Shown here piece after piece: positions 1 to 9,140 of a DNA stretch of 64,000 nt. The translations under genes were made by a program, and so were the position numbers. Below the pieces are notes generated by a model. The model ran no database searches. It had not been told where the DNA came from and worked only from the letters and a program-made list of their open reading frames with translations. The stretch is from Mangifera indica (taxonomy: Eukaryota > Streptophyta > Magnoliopsida > Sapindales > Anacardiaceae): the NCBI RefSeq assembly GCF_011075055.1, contig NC_058137.1, positions 29,001,463-29,065,462 of the forward strand. The letters run 5' to 3'. How positions within the stretch are numbered: position 1 is the stretch's first letter; every line of letters starts with the position of its first letter.

Positions 1-773
1 AAGCTCTCAGTTTCATAGGAGACTTCAAATTAGGTCATTATATGAAAATCCCTCCAAAATCAATGTTCATTGTACAGGTAATTCAATAAGATTGTCAAGT
101 TTTTTTTTTATGTTAATGTTTTTTCTTTAACCCTCTCACTATGTATTTTCAGTTAGTAGGAACTATAGTTGCTTCGTCAGTGTGTTTTGGCACATCTTGG
201 TGGCTCCTCACAACTGTTCCCCACATTTGTGACACAAATTTGCTACCAGAGGGGAGTCCATGGACATGTCCTGGAGATGATGTTTTCTACAATGCTTCAA
301 TCATCTGGGGCATTGTAGGACCTCTCCGAATGTTCACAAAAGAAGGTGTCTACCCAGAACTCAATTGGTTCTTCCTAATAGGCCTAGTTGCCCCAATTCC
401 TGGATGGCTCTTGTCGCAAAAATACCCTGAAAAGAAGTGGATCAAGAACATCCACACACCGCTCATCCTGTTAGGGCCACTGGGCATGCCATCAGCCAAA
501 GCTGTGCATTACCTGAGCTGGGGAGCTGTTGGAATCCTGTTCAACTACTATATTTTCAGGAGATATAAATTCTGGTGGGCTAGATACAATTACATTTTAT
601 CCGCTGCTCTGGATGTTGGGCTTGCCTTCATGGGTGTGTTGCTCTATATCACCCTTCAATCGCATGACATATTTGGCCCAGAATGGTGGGGTTTGGACAA
701 CTCTGATCATTGCCCTCTGGCTAAGTGCCCCATTGCCCCTGGCATTGAAGTCCCTGGATGCCCTGTGCTTTGA
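1..773 (+). CDS. Oligopeptide transporter (OPT unit 1), 3' end only
   Basis: C-terminal part of an OPT-family proton-coupled transporter of small peptides or metal ligands, an integral membrane protein. The gene begins left of the window. Two exons are visible: 3..77, ending with the KIPPKSMFIVQ segment that contains the KIPPR-type motif of the family, and 153..773, joined through a clean GT donor at 78 and a TTTTCAG acceptor at 146-152. Together they encode 231 residues, ending GIEVPGCPVL and TGA. Several hydrophobic segments are visible, for example residues around WFFLIGLVAPIPGWLL and [18 protein letters not shown]. No stop or frameshift is visible in this part. It is very similar to unit 3 at 11841-12714 and opens a tandem OPT array. 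Whether the missing 5' part is intact cannot be judged. Confidence 0.9.
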
Positions 774-1814
774 CATTTCTTAAATTCGTCAGAAAGCTTC
801 AGAAATTCTCCTTTGTAATCTACATGGATGACATAGATCGTACACATTATCTCACGTAATTTGTTATTAAGTTTAGGTTTTCTTGAATGGCCTTTAAAAA
901 GTCAAAGTGATTTGAATCAAATTATGGTCATGATGTCTTGTTATAAATTTAATTTGGATTATTAATCTTCATCATTCTATCAATTATATTAGACAAAAAT
1001 GATATTTTAAAACCTAGATTCAATGGTGCATATGTATGATCCTAAAAAATTTATGTATGATTCTGATTGGAATTGTAATTTTTGATTACTTGATAAGGAA
1101 ACTCGAGTGGGAATGAATTGAAAATTTGAGATGAGTGATTGAGTAACAACGGGTATACCTTGAATTAAAGATATTTATATCCTTTGGTACCACCACCTGT
1201 TTATACAGTATTGAAATATTGAAATTTTGACAAGATGGGAAAGGTTTAGGTTTAGATTATTGTATTTTTTTTATATCAATAATACTTTATAGGCAAATGG
1301 TACAGTAGCATCAGATAAATGTTAAAATAGAAGTAAACCAGCAGATACATTAGATTGTTAGTATCTATATGTACCTGCAGTTAGTTCATTTAATATTGAA
1401 CTATGGTAAAATATAAGGTAGGTTATGGTTTTAATACATTACTTCTGCATAAATTTTGTATAGCTTGCATGCCATACAAGGAGACTGTTGACTGCCTGAA
1501 ATTGGAAAGCTGGTATTCTATAATATTAGTTGTTTATACGTATCATTTACCAGTTATAATAAGGCCGTTCTTAGAGTGTTAGGTTAAGATGAATACATAA
1601 AACCACCACCAGCTCCAACAAAGGTCACAGGTGAAAAAATTATCCAAAAGGTTCATCGAAACTCCAACTATAACCAGCCATGTTGATCTAGATTAGGCAA
1701 AGTTCTGGTACAAATTCTTTTCTTTATTTTTTATGTATAAAGTCCTTATCTGGCCAGCCAGCTAGAAATCCTTCCAGGATTGCCATTGCCACTGCCTTTT
1801 GAGAGAAAGACAAA
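774..1814. other. Intergenic spacer of the OPT array, paralogous to 6979-9140
   Basis: No gene. The stretch aligns by eye with 6979-9140, the spacer upstream of OPT unit 3: the same 3' UTR-like start, and the same promoter-like end with CCAGCCAGCTAGAAATCCTTC and TGCCACTGCC just before a first exon. It lacks the two insertions found in the other copy, so it preserves empty sites at 1634-1642 (fold-back element) and around 1721-1725 (solo LTR). A TATA-like TATGTATAAAG lies near 1731-1741. Confidence 0.7.
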
Positions 1815-2427
1815 TGGAAATGGCAAGCCCTTACAATGTTGATGACACAACGATTCAAGCTATTTTTGAATGAATTGTGTAATAAATCTATAGCAACTAG
1901 GGTTTAATGTGATAACAAAGTTGATCATGGGTACATGTCTCCTGGTAGGCCTCTTGCCAATGTGGTTTTCAAGACCTATAGCCTTATCAGTATGTCTCAA
2001 GTTCTCAGTTTCATCAGAGACTTCCATGTTAATTATACATGTAATTCAATAAGTTTTTGCTTTTCAGATTTTTTTTATGTTAATTTTTTTCTTTTAACCC
2101 TGTCATTATGTTTTTTCAGTTAATAGGAACTATAATTGTTTCACCTGTCAGCTTTGGCACCTCCTGGTGGTTCCTCACAACCGTTCCCCAATTTGTGACA
2201 TAAATTTGCTGCCAGAAAGGAGTCCTTGGACATGTCATAGATACTATGTTTTTCTACAATGCTTCAATCATAAGGGGCATTGTAGGACTTTTTTGAATGT
2301 TTACAAAAAAAGACATCTACCCGGATCTCAACTAGTTCTTCCAATAGGCCTACACACCCCAATTCTCATATGACTTCTGTTACAAAAATGCCTTGAAAAG
2401 AAGTGGATCAAGAATACCCACACACCA
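1815..2427 (+). pseudogene. OPT unit 2 pseudogene, 5' and 3' pieces fused by internal deletion
   Basis: Broken OPT copy. ATG at 1815 starts a first exon like that of unit 3 ([12 protein letters not shown]), but at about 1846-1852 it runs straight into the end of the intron that in unit 3 lies at 11800-11840, so roughly 2.6 kb of gene body is missing. A late exon follows at about 1894 (loss of the KIPPR segment, replaced by NYTCNSI), then the last exon from about 2121, with in-frame stops and frameshifts (for example VT*ICC and GLF*MF). Homology stops at 2427 at the matching sequence ACCCACACACC, where unrelated DNA begins. The last 20 codons reappear at 6919. It cannot make a transporter. Confidence 0.85.
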
Positions 2428-3954
2428 GGGCGGAACTAGGATTTTCATTAAAAAGGCGTCTGCACGGCTCCGTCATTTTTCACCAATTAACATATATTTT
2501 ACCTTAGTGGAACATTCAATTAAATATCAAATCTATACAAAAAAGGATGATTTTCTAAATGCAATGCACAAGACCACCAAACTCATATAGTAAACTTATA
2601 TACAAATCTATTAGGATTTCATTATTTTAGGGATAATATAATACTATTACTATAACAATGGTAAATTGAATTAGGATTAAAATTCTTAAAATAAAGAAAT
2701 CCCATCAAAGTCACCATATAAATTCACTTAAAAGAAACAAAAAGATACAAACTCTATGTATATCAAACCTAGCAATTTGTTGTCAACAAAACATCGCATA
2801 ACCAATGATGTTGCAAGCATGACTAGGACACCCATCCCTTCAAGTTTGAAGTGTTTTGAAATTTTGAAGTTGCTAAGAAGATGTTTATCTTGAAAAAAGG
2901 GACGTTTATCCCTCAAGTGGTACATTTAAAAAATTTGACTATTAAACATCTGATTCAAAGCTGCCAAAGTCAGAATGTGTAACAAGACCCTCATCCCTCA
3001 AAATAGAATGTCTGTCCTATCATGTTTTCAAGGCGAAAACATTATTATCGAAATTCAATAGATATATTATGCAAACCAACGGTCATTTAAGCCATTTCAT
3101 TTATCCAAGACTATAAATTGAAGATTATTTGATGGAGAATAAGTTAGAGATTGCTAATGTAAAATATTATGCTCATTTCTTCTTTAATTTCTCACAAAGC
3201 TCATAATTCAAATTCTTAAGAGATACATTTGTACTCACTTTTTTTACTAACCTTATAGAGGCATTTACAAGCATCATTTTTTCTGTATTCAAATAAACTT
3301 GGGCGAAATCTTGGATAACTATTGTGGTGGACGCAATCCTGGATCAATTAGTATACTTGGGCAAAATCCCGAAGAACTATTGTAAAGAGGAGATTTTTCA
3401 CTTGTTAAACTTAAAGTAGAATTCTTTGAAGAAGTGGATGTAAAAAATTTGAAAGAGAAGACTTCGAACCACTATAAATGTTAACAATTTTCTTTCTCTA
3501 CTCTCTTTACTTTATATTTGTGTTATATGTTTTTGATAAATTATTGAATATTATCATTGTTTGATTGTTTGAGTAAACTTGTTGGACATTGATTTAGTTT
3601 GAATATCTTTATTGAAATTGTTTGTGAAACTGTGACTGATTGAAAATTTATTCAAGATATTTATTTGGTTAAAATGTTTTAAATAATCTTATTCACCTCT
3701 CTTTAAGAGTATTAGTTATTTGGGGGTTTTTAATAACATATTGAAATCCAACATTTTATTTCTCATAACTCAAACTGAACACATCAACACGAAATTTTCA
3801 CTAAAAAAATAAAAATTTTACTTGGAAAACTTGAAGCAGTAGAGCAGCACTTTATCGAATCCTCAGAGAATGAGTAATGAGGTAACAGGGGAGAATGACT
3901 GAAGAAAAATAAGAAGGTGAGGTAAAAAATCCAATTGAGGTATCAAAGTTTTTG

Positions 3955-4160
3955 GGCTGTTTAAACTTTAAAAAAATAAGGGTGGGCTGCTCAAACTAAG
4001 AAAAGAAACTAAAATCAGGATAGGCCTGATAAAAGAAATAAGGATGGACCGCTCAAACTTTTTAAAAAAAAAAAAATCAGAATAAAGGTAGACCCAACAA
4101 GAAACTAAGTATGGGTCTGCTCAAACTTAAAAAAAAAAAATTTAGAATTAAGAGTGGTCT
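3955..4160. repeat. Degenerate tandem repeat, about 60-bp unit
   Basis: Roughly four imperfect copies of a unit containing GGGTGGGCTGCTCAAACT followed by a poly-A run and an AGAAACTAAAATCAGGAT-type segment. Successive copies carry GGATGGACCGCTCAAAC and TATGGGTCTGCTCAAAC. It lies just inside the putative right end of the inserted element. Confidence 0.6.
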
Positions 4161-4286
4161 GGGCCTACCCTAAAAGGGCCCAGTTCCACCCCCAAAGAGA
4201 AGTCTTTCGTCAATGTGAGAAGCAGAACTCTGCAAACAGTTGAAGCATTCCCCGGTATCTTGGCTTGGAGAGAAGGCTGAACAGAA

Positions 4287-4466
4287 ATGGAGAAAATGTT
4301 CAAAGCTGCAGTGAAGGTTGTGCTTGTGATGATAATGCTCATGGTCTTGACTGCCATGCCACCTTTTGTCCGAAGGTGCGAGAGTCCTGTCTTCTTCTTC
4401 TCCTGCTCATGTGTATTTCGTGCGTTGTCGTTGTGGAAGGGCACCAATTCCGTGTTCCATTCCTAA
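4287..4466 (+). CDS. Short ORF (59 aa) with a hydrophobic N-terminus, unrecognised
   Basis: ATG at 4287 opens a 59-codon frame with TAA at 4464-4466. Residues 6-25 are hydrophobic and would suit a signal peptide or a single membrane segment (AAVKVVLVMIMLMVLTAMPP), followed by a short tail with three cysteines (at 32, 40 and 42). I recognise no family. It sits in inserted, repeat-rich DNA inside a decayed OPT pseudogene, with no visible intron, so a chance ORF is the more likely reading. Confidence 0.2.
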   Translation: MEKMFKAAVKVVLVMIMLMVLTAMPPFVRRCESPVFFFSCSCVFRALSLWKGTNSVFHS

Positions 4467-5371
4467 AAACAAGTGACTGTTGTATTTTTTTCATCTTTAA
4501 TAAGATTTGGGATCCTATGTCAAATTTTTTATCTTAACAATAAGATTTTATATTTCTAGATTTTTATTTCTTCTTCTTCTTCATTTTTTAAGTAAGATTC
4601 CGATAGATAAATTGTTATTTCGTATTTCTAATGATTCTTTCAGTGGAATATTGCAATCAGCGTTATATTCAATATTTTCGTATGAGGTTTGGCCAAATTA
4701 CCATTTCACACCCAGGGTTTGATGAAACAACAAGGTCCCTCAATTTAAAAAGCCATGTTCTCACCCGTCATCTCATCTATTTCATTGAAGGGTCGATATC
4801 TAACCTCAAAATTGACTTCAGTATTTTGATAAACCTTGAGGCCAAAAATTTGTTGATGAGGTATTCAGAAAGGAAAGCGATGTGACGATACATATAAATA
4901 AATATGTAATTATATATTTAAAATAAATACACATAATATTACTTATTATTTTGATTTATAAATAAATAAATAAATAATTAAATAATTAAATCAATTAATC
5001 ATATAATAATATATCAATTTGTTATATTTTCACATATACTTTTGAAACCGCCTATAAATGCTCGAAGTAACATGGTTAATGTGTTGGGAATGAGTTGAAA
5101 AATTGAGGAGATGAGCTGTTGAGTAACAATGTATGCATTTTTCAATTGAAGATACGCCAGTTTATTTGTATCCGTTAGTAAATTTGTATAACTTGCATGC
5201 CATATAAGGAGAGTGTTGACTGTATGAAGTTGGAAAGCTGGAATTCGATAATATTAGTGGTTTATACATATCATTTATTAGCTATGATTAGGCTGTTTTA
5301 AGAAGTATTACAGTGTAATCTGGAAAAAAAAAAAATCTAATTGAAAACTAATATACATAAAATTAGAATAA

Positions 5372-5468
5372 TATCGAATCAGAATCAAATCAAAATCGAA
5401 TCCAATCATAATCAGAATCAGAATCAGATCCAGTCAATATCAAAATCAAAATCAAAATCAAAATCAGG
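5372..5468. repeat. AATCAA/AATCAG-type microsatellite
   Basis: Simple repeat built from ATCAGA, ATCAAA and ATCCAG hexamers, ending in four clean AAAATC copies. Confidence 0.75.
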
Positions 5469-6918
5469 AGAAAGTAAATATTATTTAACATAGCCAGCCA
5501 TGTTGATCTAGATTTATTGACTTTGATTTCTTTCCTTTTCACCTCTTCCACCAAACACGCTTAGCTTTTAAGTAATGAAGAAATAAATGGGCTTAATATT
5601 GGTTTATTGATGGTTCTAAAATGGGTAATAAAAACTTGTTCCTTAAATGTTCTCGTTCAATTGATTTTTTGGCAATATTCTTAAGGAGGAACTAGCGTTC
5701 ATCTGTCATTATAAACTATACACATTTTTTTATTGATATTTTGTATCTGATATGCTCCTAGAAAAGACTTCGATCCAGCGTTCAATTTTCCTACACACAA
5801 GTATCCTTCATCATATGAAATAATTCTAAAGAAATAAAACCTTTTGTTGGGCCAAAGCCACCACCAAAATAGGATAGGTCATGCTATAGACACGATCATT
5901 CTTAATGCAATCAAATTGGCTATCATCATCATCCTAGTTACAATGAGGGTTCTCCAAGGAAACTTTCTAATAAGAAAATTAAGTTCTGGGATCATATATG
6001 GGATCCTTACTCAAACAAAGAATCTCCATCACTAAACTATAAAAGTTTTCAACATGGTTTCTGATATTTGATTCCAGTAAAATCTTCTCCATTTATTTCT
6101 CTATTTTGATATGGATTCATCGTCTTCAAATAGAGAAACTTTTCATTTCTCTATTTAAATTTATTTTCGTGCAGGCCACTACCATTGACTTTTCTCCTAT
6201 ACATATACCAACTTCTGTTTGGAAAAAACATAGTAAGTAAGAAATATATATGAAGTTGGCAAGTTGCAATATTTTTTTTAACAAACTAAGACTGTCAGGC
6301 CCCAAATTTTAAAGATATCAAAGGACCCATTTTATCTAACAATGAATTCAATTTAAAATTATATTATTATAGAAAAATTCTTATAACAATTATTCCACAT
6401 ATGAACCATCGGTTTCCAATTAATATCATTTAAATCTTACAATCTGAGTTAAATGAAGAACAATTAACAAAATTTATAAACTATACTTGAAAAGAAAAAA
6501 CCGAAGCAATTTGAGAGATTTGTGTCATCAAATAATGGAAAAGTAATTTAACTTTTTGATATTGTATGAGGATTTTTTTCGTTAACGTAGTTTAATTTTA
6601 GGTGGAGCATGATTTGTGCCATTAAATAATGGAAAAGTGATTTTGGGGCAAACCACACATTCCCGAAGATTAAACTAGAAATATGAAGTCTTTACATGAC
6701 AAAATTGGAGCCATTTCTGGTACTTTTGCAGTATTTCAAACGAGAGGACTGGAAATGCCCCCGGTTCTATAACATTGTACAAGAATATAATGTCGAACTT
6801 TCTAAATTAACCATATGTGCCTGCAGATTGTTACGAAGAATCATTCAAGTTTCAAACTGAAAATGACAATCACAACCAGCTTGAATAAGAGAAGCAGGCA
6901 GTTAGTAATATTATAAGA

Positions 6919-6978
6919 CCTCTGGCTAAGTGTCCCATTGCTCCTGGAATTGAAGTCCATGGATGCCCTGTGCATTGA
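6919..6978 (+). pseudogene. Orphan last 20 codons of OPT unit 2
   Basis: Encodes [19 protein letters not shown] and a TGA, identical in protein to the end of unit 3 (12655-12714), followed by the same 3' UTR-like sequence. The 250 bp of last exon that should separate it from the fragment ending at 2427 are missing. It therefore marks the far edge of the insertion and deletion event that destroyed unit 2. Confidence 0.85.
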
Positions 6979-7829
6979 CATTTCTTAAATTCCTCAGAAA
7001 GCTTCAGAAATTCTCCTTTGCAATCTCCGTGGATAACTTAGATTGTACACATTATTCCCATGTAATTTGTTAGTAAGTTTAGGTTTTCTTGAATGGCTAG
7101 AAAAAAAATCAAAAAGTGAATTGAATCAAATTATGATCATGATGTCTTGGTATAAATTTAAGTTAGATTATTAATCTTCATCGTTCTATCAATTATATTA
7201 GACTAAAATAAAATTTTACAATCTAGATTCAATGGTGTGTATGTATGAACCTAATTAATATATGTATGATTCTGATTGGAATTGTGATTTTTGATTACTT
7301 GATAAGGAAACTTGGTGGGAATGAGTTGAAAATTTGAGGCGATGAGTGATTGAGTAACAATGGGTACATGATGAATTAAAGATACGTCAGTTTGTTCATT
7401 GAACTTTTGACAAGATGGAAAAGGTTTAGTTTTAGATTATTTTAATAATTTACAGACAAACAGTACACTAACATCGAATAAATTTTAAAATAAAAGTAAA
7501 TCAACAAATATGTTAGATTGTTTGTATCCAAACGTACTTGCAGTTGTTCGTTTAATATTGAACTATGGTAAAATATAAGATAGATTATGCTTTTAACACA
7601 TTACCTTTTCATAAATTATACATATTGTTTGTACACATAATATTACTTATTTTGTATACCTTGTATGCCATGTAAGGAGATTGTTGACTGCATGAAGTTG
7701 GAAAGCTGGTATTTTATAATATTAGTCGTTTATACGTATCGTTTACTAGCTATAATAAGGCCGTTTTTAGAATGTTAGGCTAAGATGAATATATAAAACC
7801 ACCACCAGCTCCAACAAAGGTCACAGGTG
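6979..7829. other. Spacer paralogous to 774-1633
   Basis: No gene. It follows the same order of motifs as 774-1633: the 3' UTR-like start, GAATGGCTAG, TGATTGAGTAACAATGGG, and CACCACCAGCTCCAACAAAGG at the right end. It shows that units 2 and 3 arose by duplication of a block including this spacer. Confidence 0.65.
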
Positions 7830-7838
7830 AAAAAATTA

Positions 7839-8635
7839 GGCCAAAGGACATTTCCCACCCAAGGTATGCACATTTATCAAGTTTTTTCCCGTTAACTTTG
7901 AAAATCTCATTTACCCATCCGTGTACGGTTAAAACAAACGATTTCAAGGGTAAAATCGTTATTTTGTCTGTATTATAAAAAATAAACTTAAATTTGATTT
8001 ATTTCCGCCTCTAAACCCTAAAAACTAATAATTTCACCCCAACCCAAGTTTTAAAAAATAGCATTTTCCCCTCTAGGGTTTCAAGTTTTCAAAGTGCGTT
8101 TTTTTGTTTGGTGGCGTTTCTTTCTCTCCAGCGACCTCTAGGCCACTGCTCTTCCTCTCTGGCACGGTCTTCTTCCGGCAGCTCTCTTGGGAGAGGTGAT
8201 CGACAAAAACAAGTTATCTTCATCTCTGACGAAGACTCTTCCTCGACGAGGAGTCTTTGTCGACTAGTGTTCGTCGAGACAAAGACGAGGACGCGACGAA
8301 GACGACTTGTCTTCTTCGAACACTGCCCCCAGGAGAGCCGCCGAAAGAAGACTGTGCCAGAGAGGAAGAGTCGTAGCCTAGAGGTCGCCGGAGAGGAAGA
8401 AATGCCACCGGAAGAACGCACTCTGAAAACTGGAAATCCTAGGGGGGAAAATGTTGTTTTTTAAAACTTGGGTTGGGGGTGAAATATTAGTTTGTAGGGC
8501 TTAGGGGGGAAAATGATATAACTAACGGATTCAGTTAATTTTAACAGCCCATGGGTGGATAAATGGGATTTTCATAGTTTATGGGGGGAAACTTGAGAAA
8601 TGCGCATACTTTGGGTGGGAAATAGTTCTTTGGCC
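7839..8635. mobile_element. Fold-back Mutator-like element, copy 1 (797 bp)
   Basis: Begins GGCCAAAGGACATTTCCCACC and ends with the inverse GGTGGGAAATAGTTCTTTGGCC. It is flanked by an exact 9-bp direct repeat AAAAAATTA at 7830-7838 and 8636-8644. The paralogous spacer has one copy of that 9-mer at 1634-1642 and no element: a true empty site. The two arms are inverted copies of each other for most of the length. The left arm carries an extra segment of about 80 bp near 7930-8010. The centre near 8215-8300 is rich in GACGA and TCGTC. It encodes no transposase, so it would need one supplied elsewhere. The 9-bp duplication points to the Mutator-like superfamily. Confidence 0.9.
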
Positions 8636-8725
8636 AAAAAATTATCCAAAAGGTTCATCCAAACTTCAACCATGACCAGCCCATGTTGGTCTAGATTAGG
8701 CAAAGTTCTGGTACAAATTCTTTTC

Positions 8726-9020
8726 TGTTATAAATATAATAAAATAAATGGAAAAAAAAAGAAGTTTTGAGAGAGATTTATAATGAAACAAGAAATGAAA
8801 GCAAAATAAGGTGAGAGATTGATTTTTCCGGATGATCCAATTACAAAGGATAAGGGGTATTTATAGGAAAATTTGGCTGCCCCTTTAGTCAAGGAGAGTG
8901 GCTAAATACAGGGCAAATGTCTACCAAGACAATGATGCAGCTCGCCATCAATTTAATGCATTCACACCCAAACTTTTCCTTTTTCTCCTCATGTGGTGGA
9001 AAAATCCACCTTCTGCAACA
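8726..9020. mobile_element. Solo LTR, 295 bp, in the promoter of OPT unit 3
   Basis: Begins TGTTATAAATATAAT and ends TTCTGCAACA, so it has the TG...CA ends of an LTR. A 5-bp duplication TTTTC flanks it at 8721-8725 and 9021-9025. The paralogous spacer reads straight through with a single TTTTC (around 1721-1725), which is the empty site. No internal retrotransposon sequence remains, as expected after LTR-LTR recombination. The TGTTATAAATA start is common in Copia-type LTRs. It ends about 15 bp upstream of the TATA box of unit 3. Confidence 0.85.
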
Positions 9021-9034
9021 TTTTCTTTATTTTT

Positions 9035-9044
9035 TATATATAAA
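9035..9044 (+). promoter_or_regulatory. TATA box of OPT unit 3
   Basis: TATATATAAA about 97 bp upstream of the ATG at 9141. The equivalent position in unit 2 reads TATGTATAAA. The 5' UTR region downstream contains four exact TGCCAC copies (9096-9119). Confidence 0.5.
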
Positions 9045-9095
9045 GTCTTTATCTAGTTTGCCGGCCAGCCAGCCAGCTAGAAATCCTTCAAGGAT

Positions 9096-9123
9096 TGCCA
9101 CTGCCACTGCCACTGCCACTGCC
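9096..9123. repeat. TGCCAC microsatellite in the 5' leader of OPT unit 3
   Basis: Four exact TGCCAC copies plus a partial one, ending 17 bp before the start codon. The unit 2 copy has a shorter version, so the tract has grown or shrunk since the duplication. Confidence 0.8.
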
Positions 9124-9140
9124 TTTTGAGAGAAAGACAA

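Larger units (their letters stand above)
2428..6918. other. 4.5 kb of AT-rich inserted DNA splitting OPT pseudogene 2
   Basis: Sequence lying between the two pieces of the unit 2 pseudogene. It has no convincing protein gene apart from one weak short ORF (4287). The left edge GGGCGGAACTAGG (2428-2440) and the inverted GGGGTGGAACTGGG (4179-4192 on the minus strand) look like degenerate inverted termini of a transposon of about 1.77 kb. I could not find a matching target duplication. The rest is low-complexity AT-rich sequence, a degenerate tandem repeat near 3955 and an AATCAA-type microsatellite near 5372. Confidence 0.5.

Noticed and set aside
4685..4870. GGCCAAATTACCATTTCACACCC as a sixth fold-back element
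   Set aside because: The left end is similar, but there is no inverted right end, no flanking 9-bp repeat and no self-complementary arm nearby; only a remnant at best.
8089..8464. Overlapping open frames of 110 and 118 codons on opposite strands
   Set aside because: They lie in the GC-rich palindromic core of fold-back element 1; complementary open frames are a by-product of the inverted repeat and resemble no protein family.
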